A stretch of DNA of 64,000 nucleotides from Granulicella aggregans (lineage in GTDB: Bacteria; Acidobacteriota; Terriglobia; Terriglobales; Acidobacteriaceae). The stretch spans positions 930,001 to 994,000 of the forward strand of contig NZ_JAGSYE010000003.1 in NCBI RefSeq assembly GCF_025685565.1, written 5' to 3'. This document shows, in pieces, positions 46,791 to 54,656 of the stretch. Position numbers and translations under genes: made by a program. The notes under the pieces are model-generated. The model was given only the letters and a program-made list of their open reading frames with translations, had not been told where the DNA came from and ran no database searches. Position 1 is the first letter of the stretch. Each line of letters begins with the position of its first letter.

Positions 46791-47207
46791 TTCAGGGAAT
46801 GACCTTAGACGGGGAGATACCGGACGATACAGAGTGAGCATCGCGCCTTTCATTTTCAATGAGATAAGCCCATCCGAGTATTCCTGAGTGTTCCTGAACG
46901 ACACGCAGGAATACTGGCATGGACGACACAGTTACGACACAAGCTACGACACAAACGCGCTGCGTCTACAAAGCATTCTTTTCTGGGCGACCCCTATCCC
47001 CCATGCGATGCCCCCCCGCCACCTGCGATGCTCTATCTGGTTCCGGCAATTTCCGCCGAAAAAGGCCTGCACGGTACTTCACAACTTCATAGGCGACCGC
47101 TCAGACGCAGAGCCGTGTGATTTTCAGGCTGCTTAAGCGGACATCTTCGACGTGATGCCGTGGCGGAAGATTGGATCTGTTGCCTAGGAGAACCTCTAAA
47201 AAGGATT
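46791..47207. other. Non-coding left end of the tRNA-Ala element
   Basis: About 417 bp without a supported gene. The first ~165 bp match the left end of the decayed element (23140-23306) and include the arm-type repeats; the rest shows nothing recognisable. Confidence 0.6.
46923..46954 (+). promoter_or_regulatory. Left integrase arm-type sites (three ACGACACAA units)
   Basis: Units start at 46923 (ending in G), 46934 and 46946, spaced 11 and 12 bp. The same word occurs at the other end of the element (51591, 51603) and, degenerate, at 23275-23306. Confidence 0.6.
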
Positions 47208-48329
47208 TCAGCGACCTCGCCGATTACGGCTGCGGCTGGTTGCCTCGGTTTCTCCACCAAAATGGCGGGTAAATCTGCATTTGGGATAGCCAGGGCATCC
47301 CCAAAACTGACCACGATATCCTTTGCAAATCCGCATCGGCGAGTTGCACTTCTTACAGTAGGGGACACCTGAAATAAACACGCCCAAATCCTCTAGCGAA
47401 ACCGTGCTCACAACATTGTGTCCTGCCGGGCACACCGAGCTCCTCGCTGGCCCCTGAACCGGCAGTTCGATAATCTCTCCGCATCTCAGACACATCGTTT
47501 TTGCAACGCTTGCGGATTCTGGGACTGGATAAGCTTCTGCAACAAGGCTGGAGAACGTGTGCCTGTCGTACAGCTTTACTTTGTGTTCTTTGGCATATTC
47601 GATAGCCGGCGGAGAAAACTTGCCGGTATTCACATAAAACCCTTCAACGGCCCCTTCGTGGATCATCGCAGAGTGAAATTTCTGGATGTCCGGTCTGCCG
47701 ATGGATTGTGCTCCGCTTTTACATTCCAAGACGTATTTGATGTCGTTTTTCAGTAGGATGGCATCCTTACCCCCATCGCCCGAATAGGGTGTCTGCTTCA
47801 CCTGATACCCCAGATTACGGAAAAGCTGTGCGATCGCATCTTCAAATTCCCGCGATGTCATTGAGTAGTAGGATTCAGACCTGCTGAGCCATGCATGAGA
47901 AAGACGTTGAATTTCCTCCGTTCGCAATGCCTGCGCCCGTTGCTGTATTTCAGCTTTTCGTCGTTGCTCCGCTAGATATGCTTTACGTTCTAGTTCCTCG
48001 CGTTCTTTGGGCAGTTGGCACTCCCGACACGCTCCAGCCGAACCGGCGCTGACTCCGTGAAGGCATGGCCGTATTCGTTCGCTCCATTGGTGAACCCTAG
48101 AGGCAATGCGGTAAACCACCGTCGCCGCGCCGATAAGGAGCGCTAGACACAGAAGCGCAGGGAACCTAATGTCCCAAAAGTTGGGACCCACAACCCCGAT
48201 TACGGCACACAGGGGGGCTAGCGCGGCAGCACTGAGGACGTAACAGCAAAACTTCGCAAAAAGCTCCACCCAACAAAGCACCGCATAAAGCCAGACTGAC
48301 GTATTTGAGCCATTGCGCGAACGGGACAT
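47208..48329 (-). CDS. Membrane-anchored Mrr-type restriction endonuclease with topoisomerase zinc ribbon
   Basis: 373 aa. Two transmembrane helices lie at ~12-75 (LAPLCAVIGVVG, ALLCLALLIGAATVVYRIA). A cytoplasmic coiled-coil follows (~105-140). The Mrr_cat PD-(D/E)xK domain shows FEDAIAQLFRNLGYQVKQT, the Asp in GDGGKDAILL (~187) and LECKSGAQS (~200-202), then a Gln-containing helix. A C-terminal zinc ribbon of the topoisomerase I type is visible (YCKKCNSPM, WGCPGYPKC). Such proteins cut foreign or modified DNA. ATG at 48329 chosen over a TTG eight codons earlier. It is divergent from the XRE regulator and is the element's likely defence cargo. Confidence 0.88.
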   Translation of the reverse strand: MSRSRNGSNTSVWLYAVLCWVELFAKFCCYVLSAAALAPLCAVIGVVGPNFWDIRFPALLCLALLIGAATVVYRIASRVHQWSERIRPCLHGVSAGSAGACRECQLPKEREELERKAYLAEQRRKAEIQQRAQALRTEEIQRLSHAWLSRSESYYSMTSREFEDAIAQLFRNLGYQVKQTPYSGDGGKDAILLKNDIKYVLECKSGAQSIGRPDIQKFHSAMIHEGAVEGFYVNTGKFSPPAIEYAKEHKVKLYDRHTFSSLVAEAYPVPESASVAKTMCLRCGEIIELPVQGPARSSVCPAGHNVVSTVSLEDLGVFISGVPYCKKCNSPMRICKGYRGQFWGCPGYPKCRFTRHFGGETEATSRSRNRRGR

Positions 48330-48419
48330 CAAAGATCGGGCCCCTTGCCTCAAGGTGTTCCCCTTTGCATATTAGCCTTTGGGCTAACTTAGCCTGAAGG
48401 ATATCCGGACACTTGAGAT

Positions 48420-48635
48420 GTGGCAATCGACATCTGCATACGGTTAGGCAGACGTATCCGCGCATTGAGGGATGCGCACGGATGGAACCAGGCGTATCTC
48501 GCCGAAGTGTCGGGCCTCGGGAAGATTTACATCAGCCAACTTGAAAACGGTCGCAAACAGGCCTGCATCCGCAGCATTGAAACATTGGCTCTGAGCTTTG
48601 AAATGTCGGTCTCCGAATTCCTCAAAGGCGTTTAG
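48420..48635 (+). CDS. Small XRE-family HTH regulator
   Basis: 71 aa, essentially one lambda-repressor-like helix-turn-helix: RIRALRDAHGWNQAYLAEVS, GLGKIYISQLENGRK, TLALSFEMSVSEFLKG. The size resembles controller proteins of restriction systems. It is divergent from the membrane Mrr-type nuclease across 90 bp and is a good candidate for controlling it. Starts at a GTG (48420) with a weak GAG upstream. Confidence 0.82.
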   Translation: MAIDICIRLGRRIRALRDAHGWNQAYLAEVSGLGKIYISQLENGRKQACIRSIETLALSFEMSVSEFLKGV

Positions 48636-48750
48636 GGCTCGGCCCCCCGCCTCTCTCCGGTGCGCCATGTGTAGGGATGAAAACATCTGCCAGCACCTTG
48701 GCGTTATCACCTTTCTCGAAGAACCTCCTTATAAGAACCTAGACGGATCG

Positions 48751-48878
48751 GCAAAGTATGCCACGCTGGCCAGCAAAGTTTGCCGCACCCACCAGCAAAC
48801 TCTTCCAAACCCTTCAGCAAAGTTTGCCGCACGTTAGTCCAGCAGAATTTGCCGCACCTCTGGCAGAATTTGCCGGAG
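48751..48878 (+). repeat. Iteron-like array, 22-bp period
   Basis: Six copies of the 16-base word GCAAAGTTTGCCGCAC or close variants begin at 48751, 48773, 48795 (degenerate), 48817, 48842 and 48863. The first four are exactly 22 bp apart, two helical turns, so a protein binding them would lie on one DNA face. The array ends 2 bp before the stop of the Rep-like gene. Confidence 0.75.
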
Positions 48879-48880
48879 TG

Positions 48881-49330
48881 CTATGGCTGGGCTCTAGCGG
48901 CGGCCATCGCACGCGGTTTGAGCTTCTGCCTGGGTCTCTCCGAGCGCTTGAGCCATTTCAACTCTTGGCGTAGAAGAGTGTACGTGTAACTCTGCCCTGG
49001 ATCGCGCGAGTAGGAAACCAGCCCGTTTTCAAATAGCGTAATGCGCGCGTCCCTCATCGTGCGCGGGCTGAGGCCCGTCTCCGACGCGAGGGCTTTGTCT
49101 GAAGCCTTGAACGTATTGCTTGGCTCTCGGTCCCGGTTCGCGTTTTCACAGAGCGCAAAGTAAAGCACGCTGGCAGAGGTTCCAACCTTACGCGCCATTC
49201 CACTGCCGAAAAACTTGTTGGGAAACCTTGCCCACAGTCCGATGTCCAGCTTTGGCTTCTGAGCCTTAGACCGCGCATCGGAGATAGCCTCGCCTGTCTC
49301 CGGGTCGTCCTCAAACGGATCAAAGTCCAT
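48881..49330 (-). CDS. Winged-helix, replication-initiator-like protein
   Basis: 149 aa. An acidic N-terminus (MDFDPFEDDPETGEAI) is followed by a helix-turn-helix region: FPNKFFGSGMARKVGTSASV, LYFALCENANRD, DKALASETGLSPRTMRDARI and NGLVSYSRDPGQSYTYTL, then a basic tail. This pattern occurs in phage and plasmid replication proteins and in regulators. The adjacent iteron array supports a Rep role, but there is no direct proof. The ATG at 49330 comes 2 bp after the upstream gene's stop; a longer start at 49354 would overlap that gene. Confidence 0.65.
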   Translation of the reverse strand: MDFDPFEDDPETGEAISDARSKAQKPKLDIGLWARFPNKFFGSGMARKVGTSASVLYFALCENANRDREPSNTFKASDKALASETGLSPRTMRDARITLFENGLVSYSRDPGQSYTYTLLRQELKWLKRSERPRQKLKPRAMAAARAQP

Positions 49331-49332
49331 CC

Positions 49333-49515
49333 CTATCCAACTCCGTTGGCGCACTTTGCAATCAGTCGTTCAACGTCTGTAGGGCGAAAGAGCAACCGTC
49401 TGGTGATGCGGACAGGTTCCAGCTTGTGCTGGCGGCACATGGCCCGGATCGTGTGAGGGGAGAGCCGGAGCATGTCGGCCACTTCCAGCAAGGTCAACAG
49501 CCGTTCGGTACTCAC
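49333..49515 (-). CDS. Excisionase-type helix-turn-helix protein 2
   Basis: 60 aa: LLTLLEVADMLRLSPHTIRA, KLEPVRITRRLLFRPTDVER. This is the MerR-like winged helix of phage excisionases. The GTG at 49515 overlaps the stop of the preceding excisionase-type gene, so the two are translationally coupled. Likely helps direct excision or represses transcription. Confidence 0.8.
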   Translation of the reverse strand: MSTERLLTLLEVADMLRLSPHTIRAMCRQHKLEPVRITRRLLFRPTDVERLIAKCANGVG

Positions 49516-49700
49516 TTTGCACCTGCCTTGCTCCTGCCGGGTTTGCCTTGCAGGTAGTCCTCCAAAGCTCCCGGCGTGATGAGGACTCGCCGTCCGACGC
49601 GCATGGCCTCTAACCGACCGCTCTTGATTGCTGCGTGGATAGTGCGCTCGGACAGCCCGGATTCCGCTGCCGCTACCCTGACCGAAAAGCTGATTGCCAT
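49512..49700 (-). CDS. Excisionase-type helix-turn-helix protein 1
   Basis: 62 aa: VRVAAAESGLSERTIHAAIK, then GRLEAMRVGRRVLITPGALEDYL, an excisionase/MerR-type DNA-binding domain with a basic tail. GAGGAG precedes the ATG. First gene of a leftward group with the second excisionase-type gene and the Rep-like gene, divergent from the zinc-finger/integrase pair. Confidence 0.82.
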   Translation of the reverse strand: MAISFSVRVAAAESGLSERTIHAAIKSGRLEAMRVGRRVLITPGALEDYLQGKPGRSKAGAK

Positions 49701-49761
49701 TTTTTACGCTCCTCTTGACTTCTTGCGTAGAGTCGCACAGAGTTGTACTAGGAAGCAACGG

Positions 49762-50448
49762 ATGAACCACTTCCTAGGACATGAAATGGCTAACTTTGAA
49801 ATTGCAGTCGAGACGGGGGTGTCTAACGTGGAACTCCAAGACGATTGCGTCGTGAGCATCGCGGGGACATGGCTTCCCACGCCCAAAGTTGTTCGCGCCG
49901 GGGGATCACGTCCCATCGCCATGCAACTTTTGAATTCGCTCATTGGAGTTGAGTTAGCCCGCCGCCCTGAAGTGGCGCTGAAGTTCACGAAAAGGTTCGG
50001 CCCTTTGGCGATTCCCTACAGTGCCGGATCGCCGTTTTCCTTTCCACTATTCGATTGGGTCGCCCATGTGGCTCGGCTTACAGAAATCTGGGCCTGGGTC
50101 GCACATGCCAACCGAGAGAAGACTCCCGCCGACATTGGCCTCTTCTCCGGAGAGTACGTCCGTTTCGCTGATGGCGGATTCACCTTGAGGACGCTAAGGC
50201 TTGGCACGTTTGTTGCCCTCGAAATCGCGTCCGTGCCCGCTCCCCGGCTGCGTGTCTGTGCGAATCACCGCTACGGTGGGGCGCTTTTTGAATACCACGG
50301 TTGCAAGTCTCCCTACTTCATTGCCAGCGACGGGAGAGAGAAGTATTGCAGCGAGAGTTGCGCTCGCGCGGGAAAGCGAAGGGCCAACCTCGATTGGTGG
50401 AACAAGAACAGGAAAGGTGGAGAAGATGGCACTCAAAAAACGCGGTAA
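49762..50448 (+). CDS. CGNR-like zinc-finger protein
   Basis: 228 aa. The first ~150 residues have no recognised domain. The C-terminus (RVCANHRYGGALFEYHGCKS, then REKYCSESCARAGKRRA) resembles the CGNR zinc finger that ends ABATE-type transcription factors, though the CGNR tetrad itself is not present. Role in the element is unknown; regulation of integrase is possible. The ATG at 49762 has AGGAAG six bases before it; the open frame upstream is antisense to the excisionase-type gene. Its end overlaps the integrase start by 23 bp. Confidence 0.7.
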   Translation: MNHFLGHEMANFEIAVETGVSNVELQDDCVVSIAGTWLPTPKVVRAGGSRPIAMQLLNSLIGVELARRPEVALKFTKRFGPLAIPYSAGSPFSFPLFDWVAHVARLTEIWAWVAHANREKTPADIGLFSGEYVRFADGGFTLRTLRLGTFVALEIASVPAPRLRVCANHRYGGALFEYHGCKSPYFIASDGREKYCSESCARAGKRRANLDWWNKNRKGGEDGTQKTR

Positions 50449-51721
50449 GACATGGCACACGGATTTCTGCGTGGACGGCGAGCGGTTCCGGCAGTCGCTA
50501 GAAACAAGCGACTGGCGAGAAGCACAGCGCGAGGAACGTAAGCTCATGGGCGAAGCCAAAGCGGGCAAGCTGGCAGCGTCCAAGGATGACTTTTCACGGC
50601 TGCCCTTCGCTGAAGCCGCAGAGCGTTTCCTTGAGGATCGCATTCCGCATCTTGCGCCTCGCAGCATACAGACGGAACGGGAGCGGGTGAAGCCTATCAA
50701 CAAGGCGCTGGGTGACGTTGCCGTGTGGCGCATGACGGTTGGGCAGGTGACGGCATACATCCGCGAACGGAAGTCGGCCGGCCGGTCGAACGCCACGATC
50801 AATCGGGAGCTGGACATCATCCGGGGAGTCCTAAAGCGGGCGAAGCGCTGGCACCACTTCGCAGAGGAGATTCATCCGCTGCCGGTTCGCCAGAACATCG
50901 GGCGGGCGCTGACCTATGAAGAGAAGGTCAAGTTACTACACAGGGCCGGGACTCGCCCTGAGTGGCAGACCGTCGCTTGCGCGGCGCGGCTGGCGCTCAA
51001 CACGACGATGCGCGGGTGCGAGATCAAAGAGATGCGCTGGCGCGACGTGGACATGATTGGGCGGTCGCTTGCGATTCGGAAGAGCAAGACGGAAGCCGGG
51101 GAGCGGGTGATCCCGCTCAACGCCGATGCTTGGGCGGTGATTCTGGAGCTATACCGGCGCTCACAGGCTCTCGGAGCGACAGAGCCGAGCCATTTCCTCT
51201 TCCCGGCCTGTGAGACGGCGCATTTCGATCCCACGCGCAATATCAAGAGCTGGCGGACGGCATGGCGACGGCTGACGCGGGCGGTACAGTGCGCCGGGTG
51301 CGGAGTGTTGCAGAATCCCGGTGAGACGTGTTCCGGGTGCGGTGCCAGCATCGCAAAGCTCAAGAGTCCCTTCGCTGGCTTCCGCTTCCATGACCTCAGA
51401 CATCAAGCAATCACAGAGCTTGCCGAGTCCAAGGCAAGCGACCAGACGATCATGTCGATTGCCGGACACGTCTCAAAGAAGATGCTCCAGCACTACTCGC
51501 ACGTCCGGCTGGAAGCAAAGCGAGACGCGCTTGATGCGCTGACGATGGGAAGGGGAAAACAGGGCGTTGCGGAGCGCACAAAGAGGGGTTACGACACAAA
51601 CAACGACACAAATGTCCCTGGGTCCTCACTCCCGATGCCGCAAGTGATTGATTCTATGGTGGAGCTGAGCGGGATCGAACCGCTGACCTCCTCGTTGCGA
51701 ACGAGGCGCTCTCCCAACTGA
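50426..51721 (+). CDS. Tyrosine recombinase (integrase) with CxxC...CxxC insert
   Basis: 431 aa. An Arm-DNA-binding region and SAM-like core-binding domain precede the catalytic domain with Arg196 (TTMRGCEIKE), His322 and Arg325 (FHDLRHQAIT) and nucleophile Tyr357 (MLQHYSHV). A treble Cys motif, CAGCGVLQNPGETCSGCG (~290-310), is inserted in the catalytic domain and may bind zinc. The last ~25 residues (MVELSGIEPLTSSLR...) are encoded by attR and antisense to tRNA-Ala. The ATG at 50426 follows GGTGGAG; it overlaps the zinc-finger gene. It integrates and excises the element at tRNA-Ala. Confidence 0.93.
   Translation: MALKKRGKTWHTDFCVDGERFRQSLETSDWREAQREERKLMGEAKAGKLAASKDDFSRLPFAEAAERFLEDRIPHLAPRSIQTERERVKPINKALGDVAVWRMTVGQVTAYIRERKSAGRSNATINRELDIIRGVLKRAKRWHHFAEEIHPLPVRQNIGRALTYEEKVKLLHRAGTRPEWQTVACAARLALNTTMRGCEIKEMRWRDVDMIGRSLAIRKSKTEAGERVIPLNADAWAVILELYRRSQALGATEPSHFLFPACETAHFDPTRNIKSWRTAWRRLTRAVQCAGCGVLQNPGETCSGCGASIAKLKSPFAGFRFHDLRHQAITELAESKASDQTIMSIAGHVSKKMLQHYSHVRLEAKRDALDALTMGRGKQGVAERTKRGYDTNNDTNVPGSSLPMPQVIDSMVELSGIEPLTSSLRTRRSPN
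51591..51611 (+). promoter_or_regulatory. Right integrase arm-type sites (two ACGACACAA units)
   Basis: Units at 51591 and 51603, 12 bp apart, inside the integrase 3' end and about 30 bp from attR; the same word occurs three times near attL. Confidence 0.55.
51642..51701. repeat. attR: 60-bp direct repeat within tRNA-Ala
   Basis: Perfect copy of attL (46731-46790). Here it is joined to the tRNA 5' half, so the functional tRNA gene is restored. Confidence 0.93.
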
Positions 51722-51732
51722 GCTACAGCCCC
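51657..51732 (-). tRNA. tRNA-Ala (anticodon CGC)
   Basis: Read on the minus strand: acceptor GGGGCTG pairs with CAGCTCC, D-arm TAGCTCAGTTGGGAGAGC, anticodon stem CTCGT/ACGAG around TTCGCAA, T-arm TCAGCGGTTCGATCCCGCT, and encoded CCA. It is the insertion site of the element on its left. Confidence 0.96.
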
Positions 51733-51812
51733 AAAGTGCGAAGGGACGCGCGAGGTTCAGCGCGAGTACAACTTCTTGAGTGTATCAGGCTAGAATGCGC
51801 CGCTCAAGCTGG

Positions 51813-52091
51813 TTAGCAGAGCGTTTCGGTCAGAGTTCCTGTCACTTCGGTGCCATCGGTGAGGGGCTTGTCGACGACGTGCCAGATGGTGCCCCCCTCT
51901 TCTACAACACCGAGGACTGGGACTTCGAGGCGCGCTCCGCTGGGAGCGACGGCCAAGAGGGTGCCAGTGGGGGCGGCGGGGGTGAAGAGGGTGTGGTCGA
52001 GCGCGATCTGCCAGCGGGCGGCCAGGCCGGAGCGGGATTCAAGGCGGATGTCTGTGACCTCGCTGGTGAAGGTGAGGCGTGTGCCGGTCAT
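51813..52091 (-). CDS. Small hypothetical protein coupled to fructose-1,6-bisphosphatase
   Basis: 92 aa, not recognised. Mostly beta-strand by appearance (TRLTFTSEVTDIRLESRSG, LLAVAPSGARLEVPVLGVVE), with no membrane segment or signal. The ATG overlaps the fbp stop by 4 bases (ATGA), so it is translated with fbp. That coupling is the main reason to accept it as real. Confidence 0.65.
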   Translation of the reverse strand: MTGTRLTFTSEVTDIRLESRSGLAARWQIALDHTLFTPAAPTGTLLAVAPSGARLEVPVLGVVEEGGTIWHVVDKPLTDGTEVTGTLTETLC

Positions 52092-53074
52092 CCGGCCAGC
52101 ACCTCGGCGAGCGCCTCCATCTCGCGCTTGCTGCCGACCATGAAGGGGGTGCGCTGGTGAATGCCCTCGGGTTCGATGTCGAGGATACGGTTGCCGTGGC
52201 CGATGGCCATGCCGCCGGCTTGTTCGGCGATGAAGGCGAGGGGGTTGGCCTCGTAGAGGAGGCGGAGCTTGCCCTTGGACTGCTTGAGCGTGGGCGGGTA
52301 GAGAAAGACGCCGCCCTTGAGCAGGGTGCGGTGGAAGTCGGCGACGAGCGAGCCGATGTAACGGGAGCTGTACTCCTTGCCGAGACCACCGGAGCGGAGA
52401 AGTTCGAGGTAGTCACGATAGGCCTGCGGCCAGGTGGCGGCGTTGGCCTCATTGGTGCTGTAGTAGGTCCCCTGCTCGGGCATCATCATGCGCTCTTCGC
52501 TGAGGACGAAGGCACCGATGGCGGGGTCGAGGATGAAGCTATGGACACCGTTTCCGGCGGTATAGACGAGGATGGTTGACGGACCGTAGACCACGTAGCC
52601 CGCGGCGACCTGGGTGTGGCCGGGTCGAAGGATAGAGGCGTTGAGGTCGCCTTCGGTGCGGCGGCGGAGGATGCTGAAGATGGTGCCGACGTTGACGTTC
52701 ACGTCAATATTTGAAGACCCGTCGAGAGGGTCGAAGACGATGATGTACTTGCCGGTGTTCACGCCGCCTTGCGCGCGGTCGAAGGTGACGGGCTCTTCGT
52801 CTTCTTCGCTGACGAGGGCGGCGACTGAGTCCTTGAGGCCGAGGCAGTGGAGCAGAACCTCGTTGGCGTAGACGTCGAGCTTCTGCTGCTGCTCGCCCTG
52901 GACGTTCGTCTGGCCATAGGCACCGATTGCGCCGTCCAGGGCGGCGAGGCGGATCTTCGCCTGGATCATCTTAGTGGCGAGCGTTATGCCAGCGAGGAGA
53001 TAGCTGAAGGTGCCGCTGGCCTCGCTGATGCTCTGCTGCTGCGCCTGGATGTGCTGCTGAAAGGTCGTAATCAT
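52088..53074 (-). CDS. fbp: Fructose-1,6-bisphosphatase, class I
   Basis: 328 aa, the usual length. Metal- and substrate-binding motifs: LVSEEDEEP, VFDPLDGSSNIDVNVNVGTI (Asp-Pro-x-Asp-Gly-Ser), and KGKLRLLYEANPLAFIAEQA near the C-terminus with the substrate Glu. It hydrolyses fructose-1,6-bisphosphate to fructose-6-phosphate in gluconeogenesis, which a bacterium living on fucose- and amino-acid-derived carbon would need. Coupled to the small gene downstream. Confidence 0.96.
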   Translation of the reverse strand: MITTFQQHIQAQQQSISEASGTFSYLLAGITLATKMIQAKIRLAALDGAIGAYGQTNVQGEQQQKLDVYANEVLLHCLGLKDSVAALVSEEDEEPVTFDRAQGGVNTGKYIIVFDPLDGSSNIDVNVNVGTIFSILRRRTEGDLNASILRPGHTQVAAGYVVYGPSTILVYTAGNGVHSFILDPAIGAFVLSEERMMMPEQGTYYSTNEANAATWPQAYRDYLELLRSGGLGKEYSSRYIGSLVADFHRTLLKGGVFLYPPTLKQSKGKLRLLYEANPLAFIAEQAGGMAIGHGNRILDIEPEGIHQRTPFMVGSKREMEALAEVLAG

Positions 53075-53155
53075 CGGGATGCCTGCACCTCGTGTCTCCT
53101 GAACATGATATCCGCTCGGTGGGAGTGTTCGAGGCAGACCGTCTACAATCCCGTT

Positions 53156-54466
53156 ATGCCTTCATCCAAATTGACCTCGCCGAACCGGCGACGCTTCCTG
53201 CTTGCGGCTGCCGCTGCCGCTCCTGCCCTTACGCTGCATGCACAAGAGGACTACGAGGCTGCGAAGGCTGGCAAGCTGCCGCCTGCGATTGCGGCGCTGA
53301 AGCCGCGCGTGCAAGAGGCGGTTCCGATTACGCTGGTGGAGCGCGAGGGAAGGCTGGAGCATGCTCGGTCGTTGATGAAGTCGAAGGATATGGATGCTCT
53401 TATCATCACGGTGGGGACGAGCTTGAATTACTTTTCCGGGCTGAAGGTGGGATATCAGTCGGAGCGGCTGTTTGCGTGGATTCTGCCCGCGAGCGGAGCG
53501 CCGTTTGTGGTGTGCCCTGCATTTGAGGAGGGGCGAGTTCGTGAAGGGCTGACGATGGCTCCGGATGGAGCGGCAACGAAGATCCATACCTGGAACGAGG
53601 ATGCGAGTCCGTATGACCTGGTGGCGCGGTCGTTGAAGGAACGCGGGCTGGCGAGCGGCACTGTGGGGGTTGAAGAGCGGACGCAGTTTGCGTTTGCCGA
53701 TGGGATGATGCACGCGACTCCGGCGCTGAAGGTGGTGAATGGGACGCCGATCACGGCGGGGTGCCGGATGGTGAAGTCGCCGGCGGAGCTGGCACTGATG
53801 CAACTGGCGAACGACATTACGCTGTCAGTGTATGAGGCGGCATATAAGTCGGCGAAGGTGGGGATGACGAACCGGGAGTTTACCGGGCTGATTGCCGCGG
53901 GTTATGAGCGCAGCGGGGTAAGGGGCGAGGCGAGCTGCCAGGTGGGGGTGTATTCGGCGCTGCCGCATGGGTCGGTGCAGCCGCAGGTGATTCGCGAAGG
54001 CGAGATCATTTTGATCGACGATGGGTGTTCGGTGGAGGGGTATCAGTCGGACATCTCACGGACGTTTGTGCTGGGCAAGCCGACGGACAAGCAGAAGAAG
54101 GTCTTCGAGATTGTGCATCGGGCGCAGGCCGCGGCTCTATCGGCGGCTCGGCCGGGGGTGGAGTGCCAGGCGATCGATAAGGCGGCTCGGGATGTGATCG
54201 ATGCGGCTGGTTTTGGGCCGGACTACAAGCACTTCACCCATCGCGTGGGGCATGGAATCGGGATGGATGGGCACGAGTGGCCTTACCTGGTTCGCGGGAA
54301 TGCGACCAAGCTCGAGGCAGGAATGTGTTTTTCGGACGAGCCGGGGATCTATATCGAAGGGGAGTTTGGGGTTCGGCTGGAGGATGACTGGTATGTCACG
54401 CCGGATGGCGGGAAGATGTTTACGCCGACCAGTTTGAGTCTGGAAGATCCGTTTGGGAAGGGGTAA
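53156..54466 (+). CDS. M24-family Xaa-Pro peptidase (aminopeptidase P-like), Tat-exported
   Basis: 436 aa. PNRRRFLLAAAAAAPALTLH is a Tat signal. An N-terminal creatinase-like domain (VGTSLNYFSGLKVGYQSERL) precedes the pita-bread catalytic domain, with the five metal ligands in IDDGCSVEGYQSDISRTF (two Asp), HRVGHGIGMDGHEWPYL (His), SDEPGIYIEGEFG (Glu) and VRLEDDWYVT (Glu). It removes N-terminal residues before proline from peptides in the periplasm. The frame is open far upstream, but the ATG at 53156 starts the Tat signal. No clear ribosome-binding site is seen. Confidence 0.9.
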   Translation: MPSSKLTSPNRRRFLLAAAAAAPALTLHAQEDYEAAKAGKLPPAIAALKPRVQEAVPITLVEREGRLEHARSLMKSKDMDALIITVGTSLNYFSGLKVGYQSERLFAWILPASGAPFVVCPAFEEGRVREGLTMAPDGAATKIHTWNEDASPYDLVARSLKERGLASGTVGVEERTQFAFADGMMHATPALKVVNGTPITAGCRMVKSPAELALMQLANDITLSVYEAAYKSAKVGMTNREFTGLIAAGYERSGVRGEASCQVGVYSALPHGSVQPQVIREGEIILIDDGCSVEGYQSDISRTFVLGKPTDKQKKVFEIVHRAQAAALSAARPGVECQAIDKAARDVIDAAGFGPDYKHFTHRVGHGIGMDGHEWPYLVRGNATKLEAGMCFSDEPGIYIEGEFGVRLEDDWYVTPDGGKMFTPTSLSLEDPFGKG

Positions 54467-54656
54467 GTGGCCCCCTCCCCCTTACCCGCGCAAAATATTC
54501 AGGAGTAAGGACTTAGGCTTACAAAACAGGTGTGCTTGAGAGCTAAGTTACTGATTCTAGAAATGCACTCTTCGCTAAAATATTCATTCTAAAGGTATTG
54601 ATATCATCACGATACGGAGTCGAGACGCTGATCCTGCGTGCTTCGGGTCGCTTCCA

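Larger units (their letters stand above)
46731..51701 (+). mobile_element. Integrative element inserted in tRNA-Ala(CGC), ~4.9 kb
   Basis: Bounded by a perfect 60-bp direct repeat (46731-46790 and 51642-51701); the right copy is the 3' part of a complete tRNA-Ala gene. The integrase lies against the tRNA, with two excisionase-type genes, a Rep-like gene, a membrane nuclease, a regulator and a zinc-finger protein between. Repeated integrase arm-type sites lie near both ends. All expected parts are intact, so it may still be mobile. Confidence 0.92.

Noticed and set aside
46888..47136. 82-codon frame after attL
   Set aside because: Starts inside the integrase arm-site repeats, has no ribosome-binding site and no recognisable sequence.
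48598..48837. 79-codon frame after the XRE gene
   Set aside because: Composed partly of the iteron repeats and overlaps the XRE gene; not protein-like.
48751..48878. CRISPR array
   Set aside because: The repeats are 16-base words at a 22-bp period with ~6-bp gaps and no unique spacers of CRISPR length, and there are no cas genes; they fit iterons.
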